Source: Oscillospiraceae bacterium (lineage in GTDB: Bacteria > Bacillota > Clostridia > Oscillospirales > Oscillospiraceae). Taken from it: a stretch of DNA of 42,917 nucleotides. The stretch is from NCBI GenBank assembly GCA_910575505.1, contig CAJTFK010000017.1, positions 39,227 to 82,143 of the forward strand, in the 5' to 3' direction. The notes below the pieces were generated by a model. It was not told the DNA's origin. It worked only from the letters and a program-made list of their open reading frames with translations, and made no database searches. Positions 23,612 to 32,294 of the stretch are shown here, piece after piece. Numbering within the stretch: the stretch's first letter is position 1; each line of letters opens with the position of its first letter. A program made the translations under genes and the position numbers.

Positions 23612-25723
23612 GTGGAAACAAAAGAGATCACCATGCAGACGGAGGAGAGCGGCGGCGTCGTGGCGCTGCCCCGCACCATCCATCTGGTTCCCATGGACCA
23701 TATCAACGGCTTTGATGTGCGTCCCGGCTTCTATGAAATCAATGGCGCCACCGCCATCCCCGGCGGCGTGAACTTCACTGTCCACTCCCACGGAGCCACG
23801 GCCATTGAACTGCTGCTGTTCCACCGGACGGAAGAGGAGCCCTATGCCATTCTCCGGTTCCCGGAGCGCTACCGTATCGGCAACGTGTATTCCATGATTG
23901 TGTTCAAGCTGAACATTGAGGAATTTGAATACGCCTACCGGGTCTACGGGCCCAACGACCCGGAGAAAGGCCTGATTTTCGACCCCTCCAAGTACCTGCT
24001 GGACCCCTATGCCCGGGCGGTGACGGGGCAGAGCAAGTGGGGCGTCTCCACCTCCCACGGCCAGCACTACAAGGCCCGGGTGGTGAAGGATGATTTTGAC
24101 TGGGGCAACATGGAGCGGCCCCGCATCCCCATGGAGGACCTGGTCATCTACGAGCTCCACGTCCGGGGCTTTACCCGGCATGAGTCCTCCGGCGTGGTCC
24201 ACCCCGGCACCTTTGACGGGCTCCGGGAGAAAATCCCCTACCTGAAAGAGCTGGGCGTCAACGCCGTGGAGCTCATGCCCATCTTTGAGTTTGACGAGAT
24301 GCAGGACGACCGCGTCTATGAGGGCAGACAGCTCTACAATTACTGGGGATACAGCACCGTCAGCTTCTTTGCCCCCAACACCAGCTATGCCGCCGGCGTG
24401 GAATACAACCGGGAGGGCAACGAGCTCAAGCGCCTCATCAAAGAGCTGAACGAAAACGGCATCGAGGTCTTCCTGGACGTGGTATTCAACCACACAGCAG
24501 AGGGCAATGAGGACGGCCCCTTCTTCTCCTTCAAGGGCTTTGACAACAATATCTACTACCTGCTCACTCCCGAGGGAACCTACTACAATTTCAGCGGCTG
24601 CGGCAACACACTGAACTGCAACCACCCCATTGTCCACCAGATGATTCTGGACTGTCTGCGCTACTGGGTCACCACCTACCGGGTCAACGGCTTCCGCTTC
24701 GACCTGGCGTCCATCCTGGGGCGCAACGAGGACGGCACTCCCATGAACAAGCCCCCCCTGCTCCAGGCCATGGCCTTCGACCCCATTCTGGGCGATGTGA
24801 AGCTGATTGCCGAGGCCTGGGACGCCGGCGGGCTCTATCAGGTGGGCACCTTCCCTGCCTGGAACCGCTGGGCGGAGTGGAACGGGAAGTACCGGGACGA
24901 CATGCGCCGCTATCTCAAGGGGGACGGGGGCTGCGCCCAGGCGGCAGCCCAGCGGATCATCGGCTCCAAGGACATTTACGAGGAGAAGAGCCGGAAAGAC
25001 GCCTCCATCAATTTTCTCACCTGTCACGACGGATTCACCCTCTATGACCTCTATGCCTATAATGAAAAACACAATCTGCTGAACGGATGGAACAACACAG
25101 ACGGCTCCAGCGACAACCACAGCTGGAACTGCGGGGCAGAGGGGGAAACCGGAGATCCGGAGATCAACGCCCTGCGGCTGAGGATGTGCCGCAACGCCTT
25201 TGCTCTCCTGATGTGCAGCCGGGGCATCCCCATGTTTTTGGCGGGAGACGAATTCTGCAACACCCAGTTCGGAAACAACAACGCCTATTGTCAGGACAAT
25301 GTCACCTCCTGGCTGGACTGGAGCCTCCTGGCGCGGCATCAGGACATGTTCCAATTTTTTCAGTACATGATCGCCCTGCGGAAGGAATACCGCATCCTTC
25401 GGGCCAATCTCAGCGACGGCTATTATGGCTTCCCCGACGTCAGCTTCCACGGCGTGGAGCCCTGGCGGGGCCAGTTCGGGGACCACGAGCGCTATGTTGG
25501 CGTCCTCTTCGCCGGCCAGGAACGGGGCAGCGCCCCCCAGGTGGTTTATGTCGCCTCCAACGCGTGGTGGGAACCCCTGGAGGTGGAGCTGCCGACCCTG
25601 CCCTACCGGATGCGCTGGCACAAGGCTGCCGACACTCGGACGGCGGAACAGACTCCGGAGGTCCTGGAGGAGGGCCGGTTCACCATCGGGCCCCGGAGCG
25701 TCATGGTCTTCGCCGCCAAGTGA
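23612..25723 (+). CDS. glgX: Glycogen debranching enzyme / isoamylase-type GH13
   Basis: A 703-residue glycoside hydrolase family 13 protein of the isoamylase/GlgX type. After an N-terminal beta-sandwich (CBM48-like, about 25-140), the barrel shows DVVFNHT (region I), GFRFDLAS with the nucleophile Asp (region II), AEAWDAGG with the acid Glu (region III) and FLTCHDG (region IV). It hydrolyses alpha-1,6 branch points in glycogen or related glucans; specificity among GlgX, isoamylase and pullulanase is not certain. The start is GTG 23612, with AAGGAG 6 bases upstream. The next gene begins 9 bp after the stop. Confidence 0.92.
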   Translation: METKEITMQTEESGGVVALPRTIHLVPMDHINGFDVRPGFYEINGATAIPGGVNFTVHSHGATAIELLLFHRTEEEPYAILRFPERYRIGNVYSMIVFKLNIEEFEYAYRVYGPNDPEKGLIFDPSKYLLDPYARAVTGQSKWGVSTSHGQHYKARVVKDDFDWGNMERPRIPMEDLVIYELHVRGFTRHESSGVVHPGTFDGLREKIPYLKELGVNAVELMPIFEFDEMQDDRVYEGRQLYNYWGYSTVSFFAPNTSYAAGVEYNREGNELKRLIKELNENGIEVFLDVVFNHTAEGNEDGPFFSFKGFDNNIYYLLTPEGTYYNFSGCGNTLNCNHPIVHQMILDCLRYWVTTYRVNGFRFDLASILGRNEDGTPMNKPPLLQAMAFDPILGDVKLIAEAWDAGGLYQVGTFPAWNRWAEWNGKYRDDMRRYLKGDGGCAQAAAQRIIGSKDIYEEKSRKDASINFLTCHDGFTLYDLYAYNEKHNLLNGWNNTDGSSDNHSWNCGAEGETGDPEINALRLRMCRNAFALLMCSRGIPMFLAGDEFCNTQFGNNNAYCQDNVTSWLDWSLLARHQDMFQFFQYMIALRKEYRILRANLSDGYYGFPDVSFHGVEPWRGQFGDHERYVGVLFAGQERGSAPQVVYVASNAWWEPLEVELPTLPYRMRWHKAADTRTAEQTPEVLEEGRFTIGPRSVMVFAAK

Positions 25724-25732
25724 GGAAGCGGT

Positions 25733-26140
25733 ATGGAGTGGAGAGATTTCCTGCTGATGACGCTTCTCATATTCGGAATGGCGGCAGTGGGCGTCGCGTT
25801 TTGCGTCTGGATGACGAAGAAGGCGGGCATCCCGCTGACCGGGCTGGGCTATCATGAGAAGCGGTTCTACGACAACTGCACCTCCGTCCCCGGCTCCGGG
25901 CGGCGGACGCCGGACCGGTACCGGAGCCGCTGGTATTCCAAAAAGGGCGGCAAGCTCTCCGTAGAGCTCACCCACACCCGTGGCACGATGGTGCTGGAAT
26001 TCTACACCGAGGACGACCGGGTCCTCCAGCGCTGGGAACCCGGGGACCCCCTCGCGTTCACGGTGGAGCTCCCGCCCAAAACGGAGGTCTGGTGGCGGGC
26101 GGACATGAACCACTTCAGCGGAAGCATCTGCTTCCGCTGA
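25733..26140 (+). CDS. Small membrane-anchored protein of unknown function
   Basis: A 135-residue protein with one N-terminal transmembrane helix (about residues 7-28), a short basic linker rich in R/Y/G, and a C-terminal beta-rich part. I do not recognise a family. It begins 9 bp after the debranching-enzyme stop with only a weak GAGGAA site, so it may be translated by coupling. A strong terminator follows. Confidence 0.7.
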   Translation: MEWRDFLLMTLLIFGMAAVGVAFCVWMTKKAGIPLTGLGYHEKRFYDNCTSVPGSGRRTPDRYRSRWYSKKGGKLSVELTHTRGTMVLEFYTEDDRVLQRWEPGDPLAFTVELPPKTEVWWRADMNHFSGSICFR

Positions 26141-26230
26141 AGGAGGGCGGGCCGCCGACAGTCCCCAGCCGCCAAAAGTGCCGAACGTATCGAAAATATC
26201 GAAAGTGCCAAAAGCATTGGAATACAGCGA

Positions 26231-26264
26231 AGCGCCCCTGCCGTGACTGGCAGGGGCGCTTTTT
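26231..26264. terminator. Bidirectional intrinsic terminator
   Basis: AGCGCCCCTGCC (26231-26242) pairs with GGCAGGGGCGCT (26249-26260), followed by TTTTT. It lies between convergent genes and serves the rightward one best. Confidence 0.9.
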
Positions 26265-26291
26265 GAAAGGAACAGCTTTTTCGGTCTTCCC

Positions 26292-28256
26292 TCAGTCCCT
26301 GGCCAGGGTGAAGCGGTCCACCAGCTGCTTCAGGCTGGCCGCCTCGGCAGAGAGCTCCTGGCTGGCGGCGGCGCTCTCCTGGGCGGTGGCGCTGTTGGTC
26401 TGCACCACCGAGGAAATCTGCTCGACGCCCTCCGTGACCTGGGTAATGGCGACGGTCTGCTTCTCCACGGCCTCCACCACGGCGCTCATCTGGGTGGTTA
26501 CATGACCGGCGTAAACGCTGGTCTGCTCCAGGGATTCCGTTACCAGGTTCACCGCCTGGCTGCCCTCGGCGACGGCGGCAATGGAGCTCTCAATCAGCTC
26601 CTTGGTGGCCTTGGCCGCCTCGTCGGACTTGGAGGCCAGATTCCGCACCTCGTCGGCCACCACCGCAAAGCCCTTGCCGGCGCTGCCCGCCCGGGCCGCC
26701 TCCACAGCGGCGTTCAGCGCCAGGATGTTGGTCTGGAAGGCAATGTTTTCAATGGCGGCGATGATCTTGGAAATCTCCTCGGAGGCTCTGGAAATCTTCT
26801 CCATCGCGTCGTTCAGCTCTTTGACATGCTCTACGCTGACGCCCAGCATGCCGCCGGCCTGGTTGACATACTGGCCCGCCTCCTCGGCGGCGGCGGAGGT
26901 CTTTTTTGCGCTGTTGGAAATATCGAGAATGGTGGCCGCCAGCTCTTCCACGGAGCTGGCCTGCATCATGGACCCCTGACTCAGGGTCTGGGCCCCGGTG
27001 GAAACCTGGCCGCTGGCGGAGGAGACCTGACTGGCGGAGGCGTCAATCTGACGCATGGTATTGCTCAGCTCCAGCTTCAGGTTACGCATGGACCGCAGAA
27101 TGCTCTGGAAGCCGCCCACATAGGCGTCCCGGTGGGACGACTGAATATCGAAATTCTGACTGGCCATTTCGGTCAGCAGATAGTCGATGTCCTTAATGAT
27201 GGTATTCAGGCCCGTCACCATCTCCGCCGTGGAGCGGGTCAGCTCCGCAGTCTCGTCCTTTCCTGTGGTCTGAGGCACCGGAGAGTCCAGATCCCCCTGC
27301 ACCAGCAGCTTCATCCGCCTGGCGCAGGCCTGCATGGGTGCGCTGATGTTGCTGGACAGCTTCAGCGCCACCACGACGGATGCCAGAATGGACGCCACGA
27401 TCACCAGCACATTGATAAGCATTCCAAAATATGTATCCGCCAGATAATCTTTTTTCATGGCGGTGACGGCCACGCTCCAGCCGTCCGTCCCGCCCACCGG
27501 AGCATAGGCGGCAAACCGGGGGCCGTCTGCGGCGCGGAAGCTGCCGAAGCCCACTTTTCCCTGCCGCATGTCCGCGTGAATCGCGGCCAGCTGCTTCAGG
27601 GAGGAATCCTCCTGGGCCTCCCGCTCCACATTCTGTGTTGTGATGGTCTCCAGCGTCACATCTGCGATGGTATCGCCGTTTTTGTTAATCATATAGGCCC
27701 GGCTGTTTTCGCTGACCTTGACAGAGGACACAATGTTATTCAAAAACGTCTCCGGCGGCACGAAATAGACCACGCCTGCAATCCGCCCCCTCTCGGAATA
27801 GAGGGGCGCAGCCACCATGATGGAGAGCTCGCCTGTGATTTTGCTGACCAGGGGCTCGGACACATAGACATTGCCCGCCATGGCCTGTTTGACATATTCC
27901 CGGTCAGAGTAATCTTTTCCGTCAAAAATGCTGATGCCGTCCATGCCAATGATATTACCCCGCTGAAATCCGTGGAGGCTGACCCGCTCATTGATGACGG
28001 CCTGTTTTTCCTCCAGAGAGACTAAGGTGCTGGACAGCTGGGAAATGCGGCCTGTGTCCATCGCCACGTTTTTATAGGCCGTCAGTTCCTGTTCAATGCG
28101 GCCTGCTGCCAGTACAGCCGTCTCGCTCATCATCCGGTCCACTGTGGCGATGGTGCTTCTGTAGTTCAGTGCAATGCTGGAAATGCCCACAAACGCAAGG
28201 GCGGCCAGAACTGTCGCCATCAAACAGACCGTGATTTTTTTCCGAATACTGTTCAT
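26292..28256 (-). CDS. Methyl-accepting chemotaxis protein, Cache sensor
   Basis: A 654-residue receptor. TM1 is at about 8-30, an extracellular double-Cache-type sensor at 31-275, TM2 at about 278-299, then HAMP (about 300-355) and a long cytoplasmic signalling hairpin whose tip reads [19 protein letters not shown], the CheA/CheW contact. No CheR/CheB-tethering pentapeptide is seen at the C-terminus. Cache ligands are often amino or carboxylic acids, but the ligand here is unknown. I choose the ATG at 28256, preceded by a GAGGTGGAG stretch. No other chemotaxis gene is in the window. Confidence 0.93.
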   Translation of the reverse strand: MNSIRKKITVCLMATVLAALAFVGISSIALNYRSTIATVDRMMSETAVLAAGRIEQELTAYKNVAMDTGRISQLSSTLVSLEEKQAVINERVSLHGFQRGNIIGMDGISIFDGKDYSDREYVKQAMAGNVYVSEPLVSKITGELSIMVAAPLYSERGRIAGVVYFVPPETFLNNIVSSVKVSENSRAYMINKNGDTIADVTLETITTQNVEREAQEDSSLKQLAAIHADMRQGKVGFGSFRAADGPRFAAYAPVGGTDGWSVAVTAMKKDYLADTYFGMLINVLVIVASILASVVVALKLSSNISAPMQACARRMKLLVQGDLDSPVPQTTGKDETAELTRSTAEMVTGLNTIIKDIDYLLTEMASQNFDIQSSHRDAYVGGFQSILRSMRNLKLELSNTMRQIDASASQVSSASGQVSTGAQTLSQGSMMQASSVEELAATILDISNSAKKTSAAAEEAGQYVNQAGGMLGVSVEHVKELNDAMEKISRASEEISKIIAAIENIAFQTNILALNAAVEAARAGSAGKGFAVVADEVRNLASKSDEAAKATKELIESSIAAVAEGSQAVNLVTESLEQTSVYAGHVTTQMSAVVEAVEKQTVAITQVTEGVEQISSVVQTNSATAQESAAASQELSAEAASLKQLVDRFTLARD

Positions 28257-28327
28257 CTCTCTCCACCTCAATATCATCATAGCATCATAGCTGATTGGGA
28301 TTCCCTGTTCGGAATTCCATTGCCTCT

Positions 28328-28356
28328 ATTATATGAGCTGGCCCCCTGCCTGTCAA
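28328..28356 (-). promoter_or_regulatory. Perfect-consensus promoter of the chemotaxis receptor
   Basis: On the minus strand TTGACA (28356-28351), 17 bases and TATAAT (28333-28328). Both hexamers are exact consensus. The leader is about 65 bases. Confidence 0.8.
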
Positions 28357-28385
28357 CGGCCTTCCGCTCTTTTGCAGAGTATTTA

Positions 28386-28543
28386 TAGCAATCCCCCAAA
28401 ATACTGACAGCAGTCCGGCAGATACAGGCGGCACATCCCTGCGTCTTCCTCCCTGACGGGCGTCAGCCCGCCCTGCGCCGTCATCCCTGTGCCGTACCGC
28501 CTGTATCCGTCTCCTTTGCTGTCATGCTTTCCGGGAATTGCTA
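28386..28543. mobile_element. MITE-like element, family B, copy 1
   Basis: A 158-bp unit beginning TAGCAATCCCC and ending GGGAATTGCTA, flanked by TA on both sides as for IS630/Tc1-type insertions. It is highly similar (I estimate near 85-90 percent) to 30463-30619 in the opposite orientation. No transposase is encoded. The rest of 28544-28837 shows only GC-rich dyads. Confidence 0.75.
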
Positions 28544-28837
28544 TAGGCAAAGAAAAACCGCTTTGAGCGCCGCCGGCAGGGCCAGCGTGCCGCATCCCGC
28601 CTGAAAAAACACCGTCTGTTTCCATTTTTATGAAAAGGCCTCCGTTTCACGCCTGACTTTTTGCCCCAGTCTTCAAAAACCGGCGGCAGTCTGACTGGTG
28701 CGGAAGTCATATCGCCGCGGCGCCGGCGGCCTGAAGAAATTGGCCAGGATCTTTTGTCCGGACGGCATTGGCAGGAAACTTTTTCCCCGCCTCTGCATAG
28801 ACTGACCAATAGCACGCAGAGCAAGGAGGACACCGCT

Positions 28838-28915
28838 ATGAAACACTTCGGGACCGGCGCCGGCGACGTCGACGACCTGATTTTTCAGGACTGCTGGATG
28901 CCCAGCGACCGCTGA
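28838..28915 (+). CDS. Possible 25-residue peptide gene
   Basis: A 25-codon frame starting MKHFGTGAG and ending DCWMPSDR, with AAGGAGG at 28823-28829, 8 bases before ATG. It is acidic, with one Cys, one Trp and several Gly near the N-terminus, and has no signal peptide. Two overlapping GC hairpins follow directly (28923-28942 and 28940-28959). I do not recognise it. A leader peptide, a small regulatory peptide or a chance frame are all possible; the strong ribosome-binding site is the main support. Confidence 0.45.
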   Translation: MKHFGTGAGDVDDLIFQDCWMPSDR

Positions 28916-28922
28916 ACACGAG

Positions 28923-28959
28923 GACGCCGCAGCCGCGGCGTCCCGCCCGGCGGCGGGAC
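28923..28959 (+). promoter_or_regulatory. Overlapping hairpins after the peptide frame
   Basis: GACGCCGC/GCGGCGTC (28923-28942) and GTCCCGCC/GGCGGGAC (28940-28959) share three bases, so only one can form fully. There is no T-run. This could be a terminator without tail or an attenuator-like switch. Confidence 0.4.
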
Positions 28960-28971
28960 GGGAAACGGTGG

Positions 28972-29000
28972 TTGACAAGCGTCTCCTTTCCGCATATACT
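28972..29000 (+). promoter_or_regulatory. Promoter of the aminotransferase gene
   Basis: Consensus TTGACA (28972-28977), 17 bases and TATACT (28995-29000). The leader would be about 135 bases. Confidence 0.75.
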
Positions 29001-29143
29001 GTGCTCATATTGACGGGGACCGTGCTTTGTGCATATTTGAGGGGGACATGCCCCTGCCGCGCATTCCCGCCTCCGCCCGGAGGCTGTCTGCATATCCCCG
29101 GGAAATCTCCGTAAACCCTATTCCAAAAAGGAGCGTGAACCCC

Positions 29144-30280
29144 ATGGACCTGACTCTGAACAGCGCCGTACTTGGCGTGGAGCTCTCCGGCATCCGCCGT
29201 TTTACCTTCCTGGTGCGGGATACCCCCGGCGCCGTGGCTATGACCATCGGCGAACCGGACCAGAATTCCCCCGAAGCGGTCAAGGATGCCGCCAAGGCCG
29301 CCCTGGACGCCAACGACACCCACTATCCCCCCGGCAACGGCTATCCCTATCTGCTGGAGGCCGTCTCCCGATTTGAGGAACGGGTCCACGGCCTCCGCTA
29401 CAGCCCTGACGAAATCATTCTGACCATCGGCGCCACAGAGAGCCTGTTCATCGCCCTCTCCACCGTGCTGAATCCCGGCGATGAGGTCATCATTCCCACG
29501 CCGGCTTTCAGCCTCTACGAATCCATCACCCAGCTCTGCCGGGGCGTGCCGGTGGCTCTGCCCACAGAAAACAGCCAGTTCCAAATCAGCCCGGAGGCGC
29601 TGAAAGCAGCCATCACCCCCCAAACCAAGGCCATTGTCCTCACCTCCCCCAACAACCCCACCGGCTGCATCTACACCCGGGAGACTCTGGACGCCGTCCA
29701 TGAAATTTTGAAGGACAAGCCCATCTTCGTCCTCTGCGATGATGTATACCGGGCCCTGATTTATACGGATCGTTATCACAGCTTCGCCGAATATCAGGAT
29801 ATGCGGGACAGGATCATCGTTATCCAGAGCTTTTCCAAACCCTACGCCATGACGGGCTGGCGGCTGGGCTACTGCATGGCCGACGCCCCCATCCGGGACC
29901 GGATGCAGATTTTCCACCAGTATTCCGTGGTCTCCGCTCCTGCCTTCGTCCAGCCCGCCTGCGTGGCCGCCCTGGAGAGCGATACCGCTCCGGTGGTGGA
30001 GCTTTTCCGCAAACGCCGGGACTATGTATACAAGCGCCTGACCGGTATGGGTCTAGAGGTCCAGGAACCCGAGGGGGCCTTTTACATGTTTATCAACATC
30101 AAGAAGTTCGGCATGGACTCCCTCTCCTTCTGCGAAAAAATGCTGAAGGAGGGTCTGGTAGGCCTCATCCCCGGCGTATATTTCGGCACTGAGGGGTATG
30201 TGCGCCTGTCCTACTGCTATTCCGACGAGGACCTGAAGGAAGGTCTGGACCGGGTCGAGCGGTTCATCGCAACCCTGTAA
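29144..30280 (+). CDS. Class I/II pyridoxal-phosphate aminotransferase
   Basis: A 378-residue fold-type I aminotransferase. The PLP lysine is K232 in SFSKPYAMTGWRLGY; SPNNPTG (about 168-174), D200-x-Y202 and an Arg in VRLSYCYS near the C-terminus complete the active site. These features suit an aspartate/aromatic-type aminotransferase of the PatA/AspC-like group; the substrate is uncertain. The ATG at 29144 has AAGGAG 10 bases upstream. The frame is also open upstream of this ATG, so a longer start cannot be excluded, but nothing there has a ribosome-binding site. The gene is flanked by two inverted copies of a MITE-like element. Confidence 0.9.
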   Translation: MDLTLNSAVLGVELSGIRRFTFLVRDTPGAVAMTIGEPDQNSPEAVKDAAKAALDANDTHYPPGNGYPYLLEAVSRFEERVHGLRYSPDEIILTIGATESLFIALSTVLNPGDEVIIPTPAFSLYESITQLCRGVPVALPTENSQFQISPEALKAAITPQTKAIVLTSPNNPTGCIYTRETLDAVHEILKDKPIFVLCDDVYRALIYTDRYHSFAEYQDMRDRIIVIQSFSKPYAMTGWRLGYCMADAPIRDRMQIFHQYSVVSAPAFVQPACVAALESDTAPVVELFRKRRDYVYKRLTGMGLEVQEPEGAFYMFINIKKFGMDSLSFCEKMLKEGLVGLIPGVYFGTEGYVRLSYCYSDEDLKEGLDRVERFIATL

Positions 30281-30307
30281 GGCAAAAAACCGGGAAAAAG
30301 TGCTGTA

Positions 30308-30345
30308 CCCTCGGGGCAGCTCCCGTAAGGAAGTTGCCCCGAGGG
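30308..30345 (+). terminator. Hairpin after the aminotransferase gene
   Basis: CCCTCGGGGCA (30308-30318) pairs with TGCCCCGAGGG (30335-30345). There is no T-run. No gene is seen between here and 30462. Confidence 0.6.
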
Positions 30346-30462
30346 GTGCCCGCAAGTGAAAATCATCCGATTTATGACGGCGCAGCTTCGGTTACGCCGT
30401 CTTTTTCTCGCGTTTCTGCACGGAATTACAGCAGGCCGAACATTCCTGTTCCAATGTTCCTA

Positions 30463-30619
30463 TAGCAATCCCCGGAAATCATGTCATCAAAGGAGGCGGA
30501 TGCAGGCGGTACAGCACAGGGATGACAGCGCAGGCGGGCTGATACCCGTCAGGGAGGAAGACGCAGGGATGCGCAGCCTGCATCTGCCGGACTGCTGTCA
30601 GCATTTTGGATGTTTGCCG
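30463..30619. mobile_element. MITE-like element, family B, copy 2
   Basis: A 157-bp unit similar to the reverse complement of 28386-28543. The left end TAGCAATCCCC is intact and preceded by TA; the right end is decayed but still bordered by TA. It abuts the stop codon (30623-30625) of the leftward gene that follows. Confidence 0.72.
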
Positions 30620-30622
30620 TAA

Positions 30623-31630
30623 TCACAAAATCATTCCGCCGCCCCAAACCTGGGCTTGCGTAATCGCCAGAACGGTTTCGGTGGGAATGCCGGCAATCTC
30701 GCTGCCGAAAATCTCCCGCAGATTTCCGCCTGTCAGCATGGCGGCAAGCTGGGACTTCGCCGCGGCGGACGCGGCCAGTTGGGATGCCTGGATGTGCCGC
30801 TGAATCTGCTTTTCCACCGCCAGCTTCATAAACTCGGCGTGGCGGGCCATACGCAAATCCCACCAGCTTTCTTCATCGTCAGAACCGCTCTTGGAGTAGG
30901 TGATCTCACCGCCTGCGCTGGAAGAACAGGCGTTACAAATATTGCCGTCTTCTCCGATAGCAACGGCCTGGGACATATCCCATGTACTCCCCGGCATGAT
31001 AGCCTCGTTCCGCGCCACGTCAAAGGCAAACCAGGTGTCGATCTTCGCAAAAATCTCCTGGGCATAGGCCGGGTCTTGCTCCATACGCTCCTGCACCTTG
31101 GGATGAATGACCACGGCCTTGCTCCCAGGCGGGACGTTGCCCAGGGCGTGAATCTCCTTTGGAGCGGTAAATCTGCCATCAATGGAGCCGTAGAAGGGAT
31201 TGGACCCGGTGGGCTGCCAATTCTCCAAAGTTTCCTGTGCCTTGTCCCCGTCCTGGTACAGCAGATAGTGGGGGTAGTCGTTTCGGGTGCGCCAATAACC
31301 GCTGCTGGCGTCAAAAACGTGGTAGTGAATATTGGGATATTTCGCTTTCAGCATGGTTTCCAGAGAGGGGGACTCTGCCGCCTCCGCTCCTCCGGCCTGC
31401 ACCTGTCCGCCGGAGCGAACCGCCAAATCCATCATCAGGCTGGCAGGCATCGCCGCCATACCTGCCAGACCGCCCAGGCCGGTGGTGAACGTGTCGGCCT
31501 TGCTTCTGCTGGCTTGTGCCGCCATATCCATGAAGCTGCTGCCCTGTGTCCCCGCCCGCTTTGTTTCACGGGCCTTTGTGGGGGCGCTGTATGTCTGTGT
31601 CCCATAACCCGGCTGAATCGTATTGCTCAC
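30623..31630 (-). CDS. Unknown protein, tandem paralog 1 (335 aa)
   Basis: A 335-residue protein that I do not recognise. Its first 45 residues (TYSAPTKARETK then TQGSSFMDMAAQAS) closely match the other two paralogs at 31644-33044. The C-terminal half shares with them a segment like V-x-I-x-P/S-x-x-x-x-x-M-x-x-D-P, an IGEDGN-type strand, an S-K-S-x..W-x-x-R-M-x-R-H motif and a final Ala-rich helical region. It has a unique insert (about residues 50-150) rich in Gly/Ala then aromatic residues, and a C-x-x-C in ICNACSSS. There is no signal peptide or clear transmembrane span. The start is GTG 31630, with AAGGGAGG 7 bases upstream. The 3' end abuts a MITE. Confidence 0.75.
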   Translation of the reverse strand: MSNTIQPGYGTQTYSAPTKARETKRAGTQGSSFMDMAAQASRSKADTFTTGLGGLAGMAAMPASLMMDLAVRSGGQVQAGGAEAAESPSLETMLKAKYPNIHYHVFDASSGYWRTRNDYPHYLLYQDGDKAQETLENWQPTGSNPFYGSIDGRFTAPKEIHALGNVPPGSKAVVIHPKVQERMEQDPAYAQEIFAKIDTWFAFDVARNEAIMPGSTWDMSQAVAIGEDGNICNACSSSAGGEITYSKSGSDDEESWWDLRMARHAEFMKLAVEKQIQRHIQASQLAASAAAKSQLAAMLTGGNLREIFGSEIAGIPTETVLAITQAQVWGGGMIL

Positions 31631-31643
31631 ACTATTTCCTCCC

Positions 31644-32272
31644 TTAAAGCAACCCCATCAAAAGTTCTGCGGCGCTGACGGAACCGCCGTTCATACGGAG
31701 TTTCATCATCAACCGCCGTTTCGCTGCGGCTTCCTCGGCAAGTTCCATATATTTTTTATGACGTTCCATGCGCTGTTCCCAAAAGCTGCCTTTTGAGCGT
31801 GAATGAAATTCAGAATCATTACTAACAGGCCATGAATCGGCTCTGTATTGATTGAGGTCTGTTCCAACAGTAATCAGAATAGAACAATTTCTTGGGGCAA
31901 AAGAAGCGCCTAAATCCCTTTGAAGCAAGGAGAGAACCTGTGCTCTATATTCTGGATCATCTTTCATAGCTTGAAATGCTGCGTCCGATATATTGACAGC
32001 CGCATTACTTACTATTGGATTGCAGATTATTTTCGACAAGTCCTCATAAAACTCTTTCTTAAAGAGCTGCATTTCCTCTGCTTTCGATAACTCCGCTTTC
32101 TGCTGGGTGGCCTCTGTTCCGTTGATCTCAAATACATCATTTTTCTTTTCACTGGCCTGTGCCGCCATATCCATGAAGCTGCTGCCCTGCGTCCCGGCTG
32201 CTTTGTTTCACGGGCCTTTGCGGGGGTGCTGTATGTCTGCGCCCCGTAACTCGGCTGAATCGTATTGCTCAT
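31644..32272 (-). pseudogene. Tandem paralog 2, frameshifted
   Basis: ATG at 32272 (AAGGTG 6 bases upstream) opens a frame MSNTIQPSYGAQTYS...KARETKQ that nearly matches paralog 1, but the frame then shifts. The continuation GSSFMDMAAQASEKK is in another frame and runs to 31644. Alignment with paralog 1 DNA shows one base missing near 32191-32200. Repaired, it would be about 209 residues. The rest shares the V-N-I-S-D-A-A-F-x-A-M and R-M-E-R-H-K motifs with its neighbours. It is either a recent pseudogene, a sequencing slip or a programmed frameshift; the first is simplest. Confidence 0.75.
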
Positions 32273-32294
32273 TGTATCACCTTTTCCCGTTATA

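Noticed and set aside
23570..26113. An 847-codon minus-strand open frame
   Set aside because: Antisense to the GH13 gene, with no recognisable domain and no ribosome-binding site.
26502..28025. A 507-codon plus-strand open frame
   Set aside because: Antisense to the chemotaxis receptor; low-complexity His/Gly/Gln composition.
28383..30622. Short similar frames in the two family B repeats
   Set aside because: The frames have no ribosome-binding site, and their similarity follows from the DNA repeat, so I treat them as non-coding.
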